Notes under the pieces: model-generated
Told to the model about the DNA's origin: nothing
Seen by the model: only the letters and a program-made list of their open reading frames with translations
Databases searched by the model: none
Assembly: GCA_009731375.1 (NCBI GenBank)
Contig: BJOX01000255.1
Coordinates: 337,234 to 401,233, forward strand
Source: Paulinella micropora
Taxonomy: Eukaryota; Cercozoa; Imbricatea; Euglyphida
Length of the DNA: 64,000 bases
Direction of reading: 5' to 3'
Shown: positions 39,566 to 64,000 of the stretch, piece by piece
How the letters are laid out: every line of letters starts with the position of its first letter
Position numbering within the stretch: the first letter of the stretch is position 1
Program-made: the position numbers and the translations under genes

Positions 39566-39998
39566 CGGGGGGTATGTAGAGGGCCAGCTGCTCAGTGCTC
39601 CGGCCTAAATCCAAACCCCCTATAACGACGGTTTTGTGTCCGCCGTTAATCGCGCGCAGCGCAAGGGCTAAAACAGGCGACCATCTCCCGACCGGGGCCG
39701 TGATGCAAAGGGTTGATGAAGCCGAGGTTGTAGAAGGTAACTCACAACGAGCGTGAACTCCCGAAACCTCGGCTTTGGCGACCATCATCTCCTTATGGCA
39801 CACGACCCTGGGGGAGTGTTTTAGTGGTTGTCCTGTACAGTTCAAAAGGGCTCGGCTACCTTTCGGCTTGAACTGGGCACAGGCACCAACCACAGCGGAC
39901 CGTGGTTGGTGCGCGTCTGAAGTGCTGAGAGTTCTTGCCTGGGGGTAGTAAAGGAGGAAATGGCTTTTAAGCTACGCCACGCCCATAGATTAAACATA
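39565..39998. other. Hairpin-rich unique segment between TATC tracts
   Basis: GC-rich, 430 bp, no credible ORF. It contains three stem-loops: GAAGCCGAGGTT with AACCTCGGCTTT, CAGTTCAA with TTGAACTG enclosing AAGGG/CCTTT, and ACCAACCAC with GTGGTTGGT. Flanked on both sides by TATC repeats. Could be a structured RNA or a foldback element; neither is proven. Confidence 0.45.
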
Positions 39999-40526
<528 letters not shown>

Positions 40527-40789
40527 ACAACACCCACACACACACACATCCACCTCGCTCTTCCACCTCCGATCTCACTCTCTTCCTCCTCTCTACTTCC
40601 TTTCGTACAACTGTGCATGCATGCTAATGACGGAATTTATAAATGGATGTAAGGCCCGTTCTACACCACCCAGATGTCCGGGTTCTGGGGTGTGAAAGTG
40701 CCACCGCAGACCGGCTTGTCAGGCATCAAAACTCAGAAAGTGGCACCAGAAACCCGGAATTCCGGGTGTAGAATAACTCTGAGTCGGGT

Positions 40790-40856
40790 TAGAGTGGAGT
40801 TAGGGTTAGGGCTAGGGTTAGGGTTAGAGTTAGGGTTAGGGTTAGGGTTAGGCTTA
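40790..40856 (+). repeat. Interstitial TTAGGG telomere-type tract
   Basis: About ten TTAGGG units with variants (TTAGAG, CTAGGG). Flanks 40527-40789 and 40857-40945 are unique, with no gene supported. Confidence 0.9.
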
Positions 40857-40943
40857 CCTTCAGTTAAGGAAGATAGGTGTAGGGATAGGTGGAGGAAAGG
40901 AAAGGCTGGATGGAAGTAACATTGTAGGCAAACAGATGCGACC

Positions 40944-40945
<2 letters not shown>

Positions 40946-40995
<50 letters not shown>

Positions 40996-41290
40996 GGTTA
41001 GATAGATTACTTTTTTATATGTCGTTGCTCTTGAGCAATTGCGCCTGCACGCCAAAAAAGTGTGTATGTATGTAATGTATGTATGTATGCCTGCATCTAT
41101 GTATGTATGTATGTATGTATGTATGTATGTATGTGGAGAGGAAGAGGAGGCGCTGCGAGGACAGACCGAGAACAAGCAAGATAAAGACAAGCAAAGCAGA
41201 GAGGATGAAGGAAGGACAGCAAGAGACAGAATAGTCGAGATAAAGTCATGTAGGTGAGAGAGAAATAGAAAGAGCATGGGCGGGGGGTGA

Positions 41291-41328
<38 letters not shown>

Positions 41329-41523
41329 CGGTGTACAGCAGCGGCAGCAGACGGCCACGCAGAGGTCCCCACAAGGCTCCGACGACAAATCATACCTTCA
41401 CACATACATACAGATACGCAAATGGCCTTTGGTTGAGGCGGACTCTGCTCTGGACTGCACGCGGTAGAACCAGACCAGCACGATGCAGGCCAGCAGTACA
41501 TACACATGTGACATATGCATAGG

Positions 41524-41562
<39 letters not shown>

Positions 41563-41618
41563 CATATATATATGTATATATATATACTATATATATATAG
41601 TATATATATATATATGTG

Positions 41619-41655
<37 letters not shown>
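40946..41655. repeat. Mixed ATAG, TATG, GA, CA and TA microsatellites
   Basis: ATAG 40946-40994, TATG 41070-41133, GA 41296-41325, CA/TA/GA 41521-41655. 41328-41500 between them is GC-richer and contains - strand exon candidates. Confidence 0.92.
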
Positions 41656-42373
41656 GGAGAGAGAAAGAGAGAAAGCGGGGGCGGGGAAGCTGGGGCTGAC
41701 AGACCAGCATTGTCGTTATATATATGTATATATGTAACATTTGCATATGACAGAGAGAGGGGGGGCTGACTTTTTTCTGAACTGCACGCGGTAGAACCAG
41801 ACGAGCATGATGCAGGCCAGCGAGCACAGACCAGACTGACAACACACAGCATCAACAACAACAGCAACAACAACAACAACAACAACAACGACACACCAGA
41901 CCAGCATGATGCAGGCCAACAAGCACATACCAGACTGACAACACACCACGCAGCAATATCAACGATGATAATGATGATGAATAATGGTGAAGGATGATAC
42001 ACGATGATGAACGATAATGAACGATGATGAACAGGATGATACAGGCCAGCGAACATAACCCAGACTAGCACATGACACACAGCATACATACAGCATGATA
42101 CAGCACGATACAGCATGATACAGGCCAGCGAACATAACCCAGACTAGCACATGACACACAGCATGACATCACTACAGCATGATACAGGCCAGAGACCACA
42201 GACCAGACGAACAACACACCACGCAGCAACATGTATGTATGTATGTATGTATGTATGCATGTATGTATTGCTTGTTATGATGGCTATGTGCTGGCTAGAG
42301 AGTGATAAGTATGTATCTATGTATGTATGTATGTATGTATATATGTATATATGTATGTATGTATGTATATATG

Positions 42374-42404
<31 letters not shown>

Positions 42405-44127
42405 CTACGTACGTATGTGAATGACGTGGAGCTGGGCGGGCTGTTAGTGTTACCACTGACCAAGATGGGTAGATAGATAGATACATAGATAGATAGATAG
42501 ATAGATAGATAGGAAGGAAGGATAGGATAGGATAGGATAGGATTAGGATTAGGATTAGGATTTAGGATTTAGGATTTAGGATTTAGGATTTAGGATTTAG
42601 GATAAGGATAAGGATAAGGATAAGGATAAGGATAAGGAAGGATAAGGATAAGGATAAGGATAAAGATTAGGATTAGGATAAGGATAAGGATAAGGATAGG
42701 ATAGGATAGGATAGGATAGGATAGGATAGGATAGGATAGGTTAGGTTAGGTTAGGTTAGGTTAGGTTAGGATAGGATAGGATAGGATAGGATAGGATAGG
42801 ATAGGATAGGATAGGATAGCATAGGATAGCCTAGCCTAGGATAGCCAAGGATAGCCTGGGATAGGCTTGCCTAGGATAGCATAGGATAGCACAGGATAGC
42901 ACAGGATAGCATAGGATAGCATAGGATAGCATAGGATAGCATAGGATAGCATAGGATAGCATAGGATTAGGATTAGGATTAGGATTAGGATTAGGATTAG
43001 GATAGGATAGGATAGGATAGGATAGCATAGGATAGCATAGGATAGCATAGGATAGCATAGGATAGCATAGCATAGCATAGCATAGGATAGCATAGGATGG
43101 GATAGGATAGGATAGGATAGGATAGGATAGGAATAGGATAGGAATAGGTAGGAATAGATAGGAATAGATAGGAATAGATAAGAATAGATAAGAATAGATA
43201 AGAATAGATAAGAATAGATAAGAATAGATAAGAATAGATAAGAATAGATAAGAACAGATAAGAATAGATAAGAATAGATAAGAATAGATAAGAATGGATA
43301 AGAATAGAGAAGAATAGAGAAGAAGAATAGATAAGAAGAATAGATAAGAAGAATAGATAAGAATAATAGATAATAATAGATAAGAATAGATAAGAATAGA
43401 TAAGAATAGAATAGATAAGAATAGATAAGAATAGATAAGAATAGATCAGAATAGATCAGAATAGATCAGAATAGATAAGAATAATAGATAAGAAGAATAG
43501 ATAAGAATAGATAAGAATAGATAAGATAAGATAAGATAAGAATAGATAAGAATAGATAAGAATAGATAAGAAGAATAGATAAGAAGAATAGATAAGAAGA
43601 ATAGATAAGAATAGATAAGAATAGATAAGAATAGAATAGAATAGAATAGAATAGAATAGATAAGATAAGATAAGATGAGATAAGATAAGGTAAGATAAGA
43701 TAAGGTAAGGTAAGGTAAGGTAAGGTAAGGTAAGGTAAGGTAAGATAAGATAAGAGAAGATAAGATAAGATAAGATAAGATAAGATATGATAAGAAAGTT
43801 AAGATAAGATAAGGTAAGATAAGATAAGATAAGATAAGATAAGATAAGTAAAGATAAAGATAAAGATAAAGATAAAGATAAAGATAGAGATAGAGATAAA
43901 GAGGCAAAGAGATACAGAGATACAGAGATAAAGATAAGGATAAGGATAAGGATAAGTATACGGATACGGATACGGATACGGATATGGATAAGGATAAGGA
44001 TAAGGATAAGGATACGGATACGGATACGGATAAGGATTAGGATTAGGATTAGGATCGGATTAGAGTAGATTAGATTAGATTAGATTAGATTAGATAAGAT
44101 TAGATTAGATTAGATAGACAGATAGAC

Positions 44128-44173
<46 letters not shown>

Positions 44174-44441
44174 GTAGGTAGGTAGATAGATAGATAGAGA
44201 TGTTACCAGCGAGGCCAAGAGGTACTCGATGACAGATGTAGAGACATACTGGCCCGTGTGATAGTAAGGCTGGCCCAGAGCGTTCATATGCACATGAGGC
44301 TCACGTGGGTACTTGATCTGGGAGATAGGATATGGGTAGGTAGGTAGGTAGGAGATAGATGGATGGAATGGATGGATGGATGAATGGATGAATATAGATA
44401 GATAGATAGATGGATAGATAGATAGATAGATAGATAGATAG

Positions 44442-44480
<39 letters not shown>

Positions 44481-44691
44481 GCAGGCCCAAATGGATATGA
44501 GGCTGGCCTAACGCGTCCAAATGCACGTGAGGCTCGCGCGGGTACTTGATCTGGTTGATAGGAAAGATGGGTAGTGGGTAGGTAGGTAGGTAGGTGTGTG
44601 TGTGTGTGTGTGCACACCGAGAAGTAGGTGCCGATGATGTAGGCCGCTAACCAGGGCAGAGCGTAACTAAACACACACACACACACACACA

Positions 44692-44749
<58 letters not shown>

Positions 44750-44809
44750 GCCGCGCGGTGGTGTGGTCTGCTTGGGTGCTGCCGTGTACGTCTGTGGTAT
44801 GTGTGTGCA

Positions 44810-44895
<86 letters not shown>

Positions 44896-44896
44896 G

Positions 44897-44927
<31 letters not shown>

Positions 44928-46235
44928 CGAGAGAGAGATAGCTACAGATAGATAGATAGATGAGATATCGACTAATGTCAGAAAAAAGGAGCTTCTGATT
45001 TCGTCAACCAAGGAAGTCTGTGAAAAGTATTGACCCGATGCCCAGCTAAGCCGTGATGTTTGCACGGAAGGGACTGATACAGGCGATACCAAAGCTCCCT
45101 AGTACCAGGCGGGGCCAGGGCTCGTTCCATAAGCGCCCCTTGCAGAACGAGCTCCCACCTCCATTACAGAGGGCCCAGTAAGCAGATGGAGTTTCGAGAC
45201 TGTTCGACAGTCTAGTATAAACCGACAGAGCACTGTGGGTTTTATTCCGGGCTCAACAAGCGAGAAAGGGCACCCTGAGGGAACAGGATTGTGCTTCCCG
45301 TCGCTATTTCGGCATGTGACTTATAGGCGTATGGCTAGGCACACATAAGGCACCCCACCACGGGCCCAGCACACCCACACCATCCCCTAATTCTCTGTCT
45401 GTCGACAGATGGCACCCATTTCAAAAAATCAAGCCCAAGGGAGGGTCAGTGACACCTCAAGTGGCCTTGGTTCACTTCGTGGAGTAAGTGATGAGATCAA
45501 CTGATGAGATATCGACTAATGTCAGAAAAAAGGAGCTTCTGATTTCGTCAACCAAGGAAGTCTGTGGGTAAAGTATTAACCCGATGCCCAGCTAAGCCGT
45601 GATGTTTGCACGGAAGGGACTGATACAGGCGATACCAAAGCTCCCTAGTACCAGGCGGGGCCAGGGCTCGTTCCATAAGCGCCCCTTGCAGAACGAGCTC
45701 CCACCTCCATTACAGAGGGCCCAGTAAGCAGATGGAGTTTCGAGACTGTTCGACAGTCTAGTATAAACCGACAGAGCACTGTGGGTTTTATTCCGGGCTC
45801 AACAAGCGAGAAAGGGCACCCTGAGGGAACAGGATTGTGCTTCCCGTCGCTATTTCGGCATGTGACTCATAGGCGTATGGCTAGGCACACATAAGGCACC
45901 CCACCACGGGCCCAGCACACCCACACCATCCCCTAATTCTCTGTCTGTCGACAGATGGCACCCATTTCAAAACATCAAGCCCAAGGGAGGGTCAGTGACA
46001 CCTCAAGTGGCCTTGGTTCACTTCGTGGAGTAAGTGATGAGATCAACTGATGGGATATCGACTAATGTCAGAAAAAAGGAGCTTCTGATTTCGTCAACCA
46101 AGGAAGTCTGTGAAAAGTATTGACCCGATGCCCAGCTAAGCCGTGATGTTTGCACGGAAGGGACTGATACAGGCGATACCAAAGCTCCCTAGTACCAGGC
46201 GGGGCCAGGGCTCGTTCCATAAGCGCCCCTCGCAG

Positions 46236-46270
<35 letters not shown>

Positions 46271-46343
46271 GAGACAGACAGATAGATAGAGAGACAGACA
46301 GATAGATAGAGAGACAGACAGACAGATAGATAGATAGATAGAT

Positions 46344-46374
<31 letters not shown>

Positions 46375-46707
46375 TAATGATAACAATAATAATAACAACA
46401 ACAACAACAACAATAATAATAATAATAATAATAATAAAGACATATACATATATACATATATATATATATAAATATATATATATAGAGAGAGAGAGAGAGA
46501 GTTCTCTCTCTCTCTCTGTATGTGTGTGTGTGTGTTCAAATGGAAGGGGATGTCCTTGGTGTGCTCACGAGAGAGAGAGAGAGAGAGAGTGTGTGTGTGT
46601 GTGTGTTATGTGTGTTGTGTTGTTGACATGGCCACGGCCCAGTGGAAGGGCATGTCCTTGGTGTGCTCACGCGAGCGCGACCAGGGATACCTATCCATAC
46701 ATAGATC

Positions 46708-46759
<52 letters not shown>

Positions 46760-46827
46760 GGGTAAATAGATAGATGGATAGATAGATAGATAGATAGATA
46801 GACCCAGCACAAGGACGTCATATACAA

Positions 46828-46830
<3 letters not shown>
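41330..46830 (-). CDS. Unidentified membrane protein gene, exons scattered in microsatellites
   Basis: GC-rich islands read well only on the - strand and carry splice-like borders. 46630-46690: REHTKDMPFHWAVAM, with a poorer copy at 46535-46570. 44618-44670: SYALPWLAAYIIGTYFSV, a membrane segment. 44213-44325: after CAG, IKYPREPHVHMNALGQP.. and YVSTSVIEYLLASLV, then GTAAC; a copy with HLDALGQPHIHLG lies at 44500-44555. 41440-41500 and 41776-41850: CSLACIMLVWFYRVQ, a membrane span followed by basic residues. 41337-41395: VGALWGPLRGRLLPLLY. Exon order and completeness are uncertain and several pieces are duplicates. I cannot name the family. The short PxxPHVH exon and multiple hydrophobic exons indicate a membrane protein. 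Confidence 0.4.
41775..42230 (-). repeat. Five or six copies of a ~50-70-bp membrane-exon fragment
   Basis: The GCATGATGCAGGCCAGC-type core recurs near 41480, 41808, 41902, 42038, 42117 and 42178, each followed by CAGAC-rich sequence. On the - strand the best copies encode SLACIMLVWFYRV. Later copies are shifted or degraded. Confidence 0.7.
42232..42418. repeat. (TATG)n/(TATA)n microsatellite
   Basis: TATG units with TATA interruptions. Flanked by GC-rich 42419-42464, which may be an exon remnant. Confidence 0.95.
42465..44105. repeat. 1.6-kb degenerate array grading through AGGATA, AGGATTA, GGATTTA, AGAATAGATA, AAGAT and AAAGAT units
   Basis: Unit length drifts between 5 and 11 bp with a shared GGAT/AGAT core: (GATA)n, (GGATA)n, (GGATTTA)n, (GGATAA)n, (GGATAGCATA)n, (AGAATAGATA)n, (AAGAT)n, (GATACG)n, (GGATTA)n, (GATTA)n. 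No gene. It resembles degenerate telomere-like arrays evolving locally. Confidence 0.93.
44106..44937. repeat. GATA, GGTA, CT, TG and GA microsatellites around two exon islands
   Basis: GATA 44106-44192 and 44396-44479, CT 44698-44743, TG/GA 44811-44937. The islands at 44200-44340 and 44480-44670 are - strand exon candidates described with the membrane gene. Confidence 0.93.
44961..46233 (+). repeat. 544-bp tandem satellite, 2.3 copies
   Basis: Units start at 44961, 45505 and 46051 (TGAGATATCGACTAATGTC). The first two are almost identical (differences at GTCTGTG[GG]TAAAG and a few bases). The third stops at 46233 in a GATA tract. GC-rich, with no long ORF on either strand and no tRNA or rRNA likeness that I can see. 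Contains CTGTCTGTCGACAGAT, a palindrome, and a ~25-bp A/G-rich end. Confidence 0.93.
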
Positions 46831-46861
<31 letters not shown>

Positions 46862-47160
46862 ATTTATCTGTCCATCTGTCTGTCTGTCTGTCGGTCTGTC
46901 TATCTATTATGTGCGGTTGGTACCATTCACAGCAGAGCGAGCAGATGCAGCTCTCCTACGTAACATACATAACATACATAACATACATAACATACATAAC
47001 ATACATAACATACATAACATACATACCGGGTCCTCGAGACAGGCGCAGATGCCGCTGCTGAAATCACCTCTGCAAACCCCCGCCGAACACAACACAAACC
47101 ACAACCTCGTAAAAACCACTCGCCTGATCTCCAAGCAACAGTCCGACCGACTGAGGAAGG

Positions 47161-47220
<60 letters not shown>

Positions 47221-47562
47221 CAGATAGACAGACAGATAGACAGATAGACAGATAGACAGATAGATAGATAGATAGATAGATAGATGGATGGATAGATAGA
47301 TGGATAGACGGATAGATGGATGCATGGATGGATGCATGGATGGATGGAATGGATGGATGGATGGATGGATGGATGGGTAGGTGGGTGGGTGGATGGACTG
47401 ATGGAAGATAGATGGATGGATGGATGGATGGATGTGGATGGATGATTGGATGGGATTGGATGGATGGATGGATGGATGGATGCATGGATGGATGGATGGA
47501 TGGATGGATAGATGGATGGATGGATGGATGGATGGATGGATGGATGGATGGATGGACGAATG
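46234..47562. repeat. GATA/ATA/GA microsatellites and ACATACATA 9-mer array
   Basis: GATA, AAT/AAC and TA to 46500; GATA 46708-46800; CTTT 46830-46860; a 9-bp ACATACATA-type unit seven times at 46962-47026; GATA/GATG 47160-47562. Between them, 47028-47158 is a GC-rich island ([20 protein letters not shown].., + strand, ending AAG|GTAGAT) that may be an exon of an unknown gene. Confidence 0.92.
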
Positions 47563-47865
47563 GAGGGTGATGGGTGAGCTAAACACACAAGGCGACTTAC
47601 GCTTTGGACCCGTATTGACTCTGACGCGGGGGCACGTCACGGTATTGAGTCCTCGCGGGCTGGGCTTCTGGTATGTCCGATGGATCGTCTCTGTATGGCT
47701 GCATGGAGATGGCAAAGTCTCAGCAGATCTTCCATCCAGGTGAAATCTCAAAAGTTCCCGTGCTCCTGAGGATGGGCCCGGCACAGTTTACTTGGAGATC
47801 CCCCACTATCATGGTAGTCTTATTTGACGCGGGCCGCCCGTACCCTCACCACCAGTACAGACCCC
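47563..47865 (+). other. GC-rich island upstream of the SMYD start
   Basis: 300 bp without repeats. + strand frames are open but unlike any domain I recognise. CATCCAG|GTGAAATC at 47735-47745 looks like a splice donor. Probably promoter/5' leader or an exon of a neighbour; unresolved. Confidence 0.35.
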
Positions 47866-60945
<13,080 letters not shown>

Positions 60946-60954
60946 GTACAGCCT

Positions 60955-60957
60955 CTT

Positions 60958-61026
<69 letters not shown>

Positions 61027-61110
61027 GCGCCTCCTGTACTGCTCTCTGAACCATTCCTGCTACCAACAGTCGGTATACCCTCTCTCTCTCTCTCTCTATC
61101 TATCCATCTA
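60955..61110 (+). repeat. (CT)n tracts and a duplicate of the NHSC exon
   Basis: CT 60955-61027, then 61030-61078 repeats the end of exon 60890-60945 (GTACTGCTCTCTGAACCATT, coding CSLNHSCYQQS), then CT/TATC to 61110. Confidence 0.85.
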
Positions 61111-61217
61111 TCTATCAATATCTATGTATATGTACAAGCATATCGCTGCCCTGACATTTCTGCCTATCCCCGTCCTCTTTTCTTTTTTCTTTTTCTTGTT
61201 TGATACTGTTCTGCTAG

Positions 61218-61312
61218 GTAACGTTGCTATGTCCCTCAGTCGCTGCGTCCGCAGCAGCAGAAGAAGAGACAGCGGTCGTTCATCCTCCTCTTTCTCCTTG
61301 TTTTCTTCCTAA
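61218..61312 (+). other. Possible further SMYD exon
   Basis: TGTTCTGCTAG|GTAACGTTGC is acceptor-like. The frame that is in phase with 60945 reads VTLLCPSVAASAAAEEE; another reads NVAMSLSRCV. Neither clearly gives the post-NHSC SET strand, so the assignment is open. Confidence 0.25.
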
Positions 61313-61324
61313 CTCTCTTCCTAA

Positions 61325-61490
61325 TCAAGCGGATAGAAAACGTGCGTCACTTTTGCCTACTAATAAGCGGATAGAAAGAGTGCGTCACCTAATCTGATAA
61401 GCGCATAGAAAAAGTGTCTCACCTAATCAACGGATAGAAAAGGTGCGTCATCTAATAAGCGGACAGAAACAGTGCGTCACTTTGCCTAGT
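61325..61490 (+). repeat. ~34-bp minisatellite, five degenerate units
   Basis: AAGCGGATAGAAA..GTGCGTCAC recurs at 61328, 61360, 61399, 61431 and 61459 with one or two changes each. Confidence 0.85.
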
Positions 61491-61549
61491 ATGTGCCTTA
61501 TTGAGAATGTTAATCAGGACTGCTACTTCTGGCACAGGCAATATATATG

Positions 61550-61551
61550 TT

Positions 61552-61588
<37 letters not shown>

Positions 61589-62010
61589 TCCTCTCTTCTC
61601 TCTCTCTCTCTCTCCTCCTCCTCCTCGTCCTCCTCCTCCTCCTCCTCCTCTTCTTCTTCTCCTTCTTCTTCTTCTTCTTCTTCTTCTTCTTCTTCTTCTA
61701 CTCCTCCTCCTCCTCCTCCTCTTCCTTCTTCTTCTTCTTCTTCTTCTTCTCCTCCTCCTCCTCCTCCTCCTCCTTCTTCTTCTTCTTCTTCTTCTTCTTC
61801 TCCTTCTTCTTTTTCTTCTTCTTCTTCTTCTTCTTCTTCTTCTTCTTCTTCTTCTTCTTCTTCTTCTTCTTCTTCTTCTTCTTCTTCATCTTCTTCTTCA
61901 TCATCTTCTTCTTCTTCTTCTTCTTCTTCTTCTTCTTTTCCTCCTCCTCCTCCTCCTTCTCCTCCTTCTCCTCCTCCTCCTCCTCCTCCTCCTCCTCCTT
62001 CTTGCTCTTC
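61550..62010 (+). repeat. (CT)n, (CTC)n and (CTT)n polypyrimidine tract
   Basis: Third long pyrimidine block on the + strand. Ends TTCTTGCTCTTCTTGTTGTT at 62015. Confidence 0.95.
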
Positions 62011-62090
62011 TTGTTGTTGGGTGGAATTTCGATAACGCAAATTAGCCAAAAGAAGCGCATTTTTGCCTCTGGCTTCTTTCCCGCTTGTAG

Positions 62091-62160
62091 GAGGCAAGCA
62101 GCAAAGACAAGAGTAAGAAAAAGAAGAAGAACAAGAAGAAGAAAGGGAAAGCGCAAGGTA
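62091..62160 (+). other. Lys-rich exon candidate
   Basis: After CGCTTGTAG: EASSKDKSKKKKKNKKKKGK, ending CGCAAG|GTAGAT. A copy of its end (CAGCAAAAAGGCAAAGCGCC, then AGGTAGA) appears at 63856-63885 on the far side of the purine tract. Confidence 0.35.
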
Positions 62161-63270
62161 GATCACACACACAGCACAGAACAAACACACAAAAACAACA
62201 AGAAGTAGAAAGTACAGTACAAGAACAACAAGAACAAGAACAACACAAAAGCAAGAAGAAGAAGAAGAAGAAGAAGAAGAAGAAAGAAGAAAGAAGAAAG
62301 AAGAAAAAAGAAAGAAGAAAACAGAAGAAGAAGAAGGAAGAAGGAAGGAAGAAGGAAGGAAGAAGGAAGGAAGAAGGAAGGAAGAGGAAGGAAGAAGGAA
62401 GGAAGAAGGAAGGAAGAAGGAAGGAAGAAGGAAGGAAGAAGGAAGGAAGAAGGAAGGAAGAAGGAAGGGAGAAGGAAGGGAGAAGGAAGGGAGAAGGAAG
62501 GGAGAAGGAAGGGAGAAGGAAGGGAGAAGGAAGGGAGAAGGAAGGGAGAAGGAAGGGAGAAGGAAGGGAGAAGGAAGGGAGAAGGAAGGGAGAAGGAAGG
62601 GAGAAGGAAGGGAGAAGGAAGGAAGAAGGAAGGAAGAAGGAAGGAAGAAGGAAGGAAGGAGGAAGGAAGGAGAAGGAAGAAGGAAGGAGAAGGAAGGAGA
62701 AGGAAAGAAAGAAAGAAGGAAGGAAGGAAGGAAGGAAGAAAAGAAGAAAAGAAGAGAGGAAAGAGAGGAAAGAGAGGAAAGAGAGGAAAGAGAGGAAAGA
62801 GAGGAAAGAGAGGAAGAGAAGAAAGAGAGGAAAGAGAGGAAAGAGAGGAAAGAGAGGAAAGAGAGGAAAGAGAGGAAAGAGAGGGAAGAGAGGGAAGAGA
62901 GGGAAGAGAGGGAAGAGAGGGAAGAGAGGGAAGAGAGGGAAGAGAGGGAAGAGAGGGAAGAGAGGAACAAGAGGAACAAGAAGAACAAGAAGAACAAGAA
63001 GAAAAAGAAGAAGAAGAACAAGAAGAAGAACAAGGAGAAGAAGAAGGAGAAGAAGAAGAAGAAGAAGAAGAAGAAGAACAAGAAGAAGAAGAAGAAGAAC
63101 AAGAAGAAGAACAAGAAGAAGAACAAGAAGAAGAAGAACAAGAAGAAGAACAAGAAGAAGAACAAGAACGAGAAGAACAAGAACAAGAAGAAGAAGAAGA
63201 AGAAGAAGAAGAAGAAGAAGAAGAAGAAGAAGAAGAACAAGAAGAAGAAGAAGTAGTACTAGTAGAAGAA

Positions 63271-63317
<47 letters not shown>

Positions 63318-63855
63318 ACAAGAAGAAGAACAAGAAGAAGAACAAGAACAAGAAGAACAAGAAGAAGAAGAAGAAGAAGAAGAAGAAGAACAAGAAGAAG
63401 AACAAGAAGAAGAAGAAGAAGAAGAACAAGAAGAAGAACAAGAAGAAGAAGAACAAGAAGAAGAAGAAGAACAAGAAGAACAACAAGAAAAGGAGCAAGA
63501 AGAAGAAGAGCAAGAAGAAGAAGAAGAAGAAGAAGAAGAAGAACAAGAAGAAGAACAAGAAGAAGAAGAAGAAGAAGAAGGAGAAGAACAAGAAGAAGAA
63601 GAACAAGAAGAAGAAGAACAAGAAGAAGAAGAACAAGAAGAAGAAGAACAAGAAGAAGAAGAAGAAGAAGAAGAAAGAAGAAGAAGAAGAAGAAGAAGAA
63701 GAAGAAGAAGAAGAAGAAGGAAGAGGGAAGAGGGAAGAGGGAAGGGAAGAGGGAAGAGGGAAGAGGGAAGAGGGAAGAGGGGAGAGGGGAGAGGGGAGAG
63801 GGGAGAGGGAAGAGGGAAGAAGGAAGAGGGAAGAGGGAAGGAGGAAGGAGGAGAA
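62105..63855 (+). repeat. 1.6-1.7-kb polypurine tract (GAA, GGAAGAA, GAGGAAA, GAAGAACAA)n
   Basis: Successive blocks: GAAG, GGAAGAA, GGAAGGGAGAA, GAGGAAA, GAGGGAA, then GAAGAACAA and GAGGGAA. The strand composition is opposite to 59.1-62.0 kb. 63900-64000 holds a CA tract and unique sequence, with no gene. Confidence 0.95.
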
Positions 63856-64000
63856 GAAGCAGCAAAAAGGCAAAGCGCCAGGTAGAGCCACATTCACCAC
63901 AGACCAAACACACACACACACACAAACACGCAGGAGGTGAGGTGAGAATTGGCAGAGCAACGAAATGCATACATACATAACTTGCATATATAGCATACAT

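Noticed and set aside
38434-39608. Long + strand ORFs of 380-390 codons
   Set aside because: They translate CT and TATC microsatellites in all three frames (SLSL, SIYL); no start context or non-repeat domain.
44961-46233. rRNA or tRNA gene cluster in the 544-bp satellite
   Set aside because: No A/B box pair, cloverleaf or rRNA core motif could be made out.
61510-64000. ORFs of 570-650 codons on the - strand
   Set aside because: Repeat translation of the purine tract (FFFF, LLLL, SSSS).

Overview
The window is nuclear DNA from a eukaryote, probably a unicellular alga or another protist. The evidence is spliced host exons with GT..AG borders, a SET/MYND methyltransferase gene, interstitial TTAGGG-type tracts, two classes of retrotransposon and integrated polinton-like viral DNA of the kind known from algae and protists. 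The species cannot be told from the sequence. Four runs of N (12452-12461, 36265-36364, 50416-50425, 55091-55135) mark assembly gaps.

Left third (735-21829): one complete integrated polinton-like virus (PLV, called PLV1 here). It has terminal inverted repeats of about 86-94 bp and a perfect 6-bp target duplication, AGTGTC. It carries a zinc-finger/AP2-like gene, a protein-primed DNA polymerase B, a lipase, an ExoX-C-like protein, major and minor capsid proteins, an adenain-type protease, a packaging ATPase, small structural or membrane proteins, a long S74 tail-fibre-like gene and an rve integrase. Polymerase, capsid, penton, ATPase and fibre are broken by frameshifts, and the polymerase also by one stop. 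Integrase, protease, lipase and several small genes are open. It is therefore a decaying provirus, unless the indels are read errors.

Middle (21836-36700): nested elements. First comes a tyrosine-recombinase retrotransposon with Ngaro/PAT-type split direct repeats (A1-ORFs-B1-A2-B2), mostly lacking its reverse transcriptase but with an intact recombinase. It abuts the terminal-repeat remnant of a second PLV (PLV2). PLV2 is split by a Ty1/copia LTR retrotransposon (about 25621-34941) and carries a small TA-flanked MITE. PLV2 breaks off inside its polymerase gene near 36.7 kb, next to a TTAGGG tract.

Right half (37.9-64 kb): host DNA dominated by microsatellites, a 544-bp satellite and degenerate telomere-like arrays. 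Small GC-rich islands between the repeats are exons. On the + strand, islands from 47.87 to about 61 kb form a SMYD-type SET/MYND lysine methyltransferase; from 54.73 to 60.95 kb all eight exon junctions keep reading phase. On the - strand (about 41.3-47 kb) other islands belong to an unidentified membrane protein. Many exon edges are duplicated on the two sides of a microsatellite, and repeat tracts often begin at splice donors or end at acceptors, so the introns look as if they grew by microsatellite expansion.
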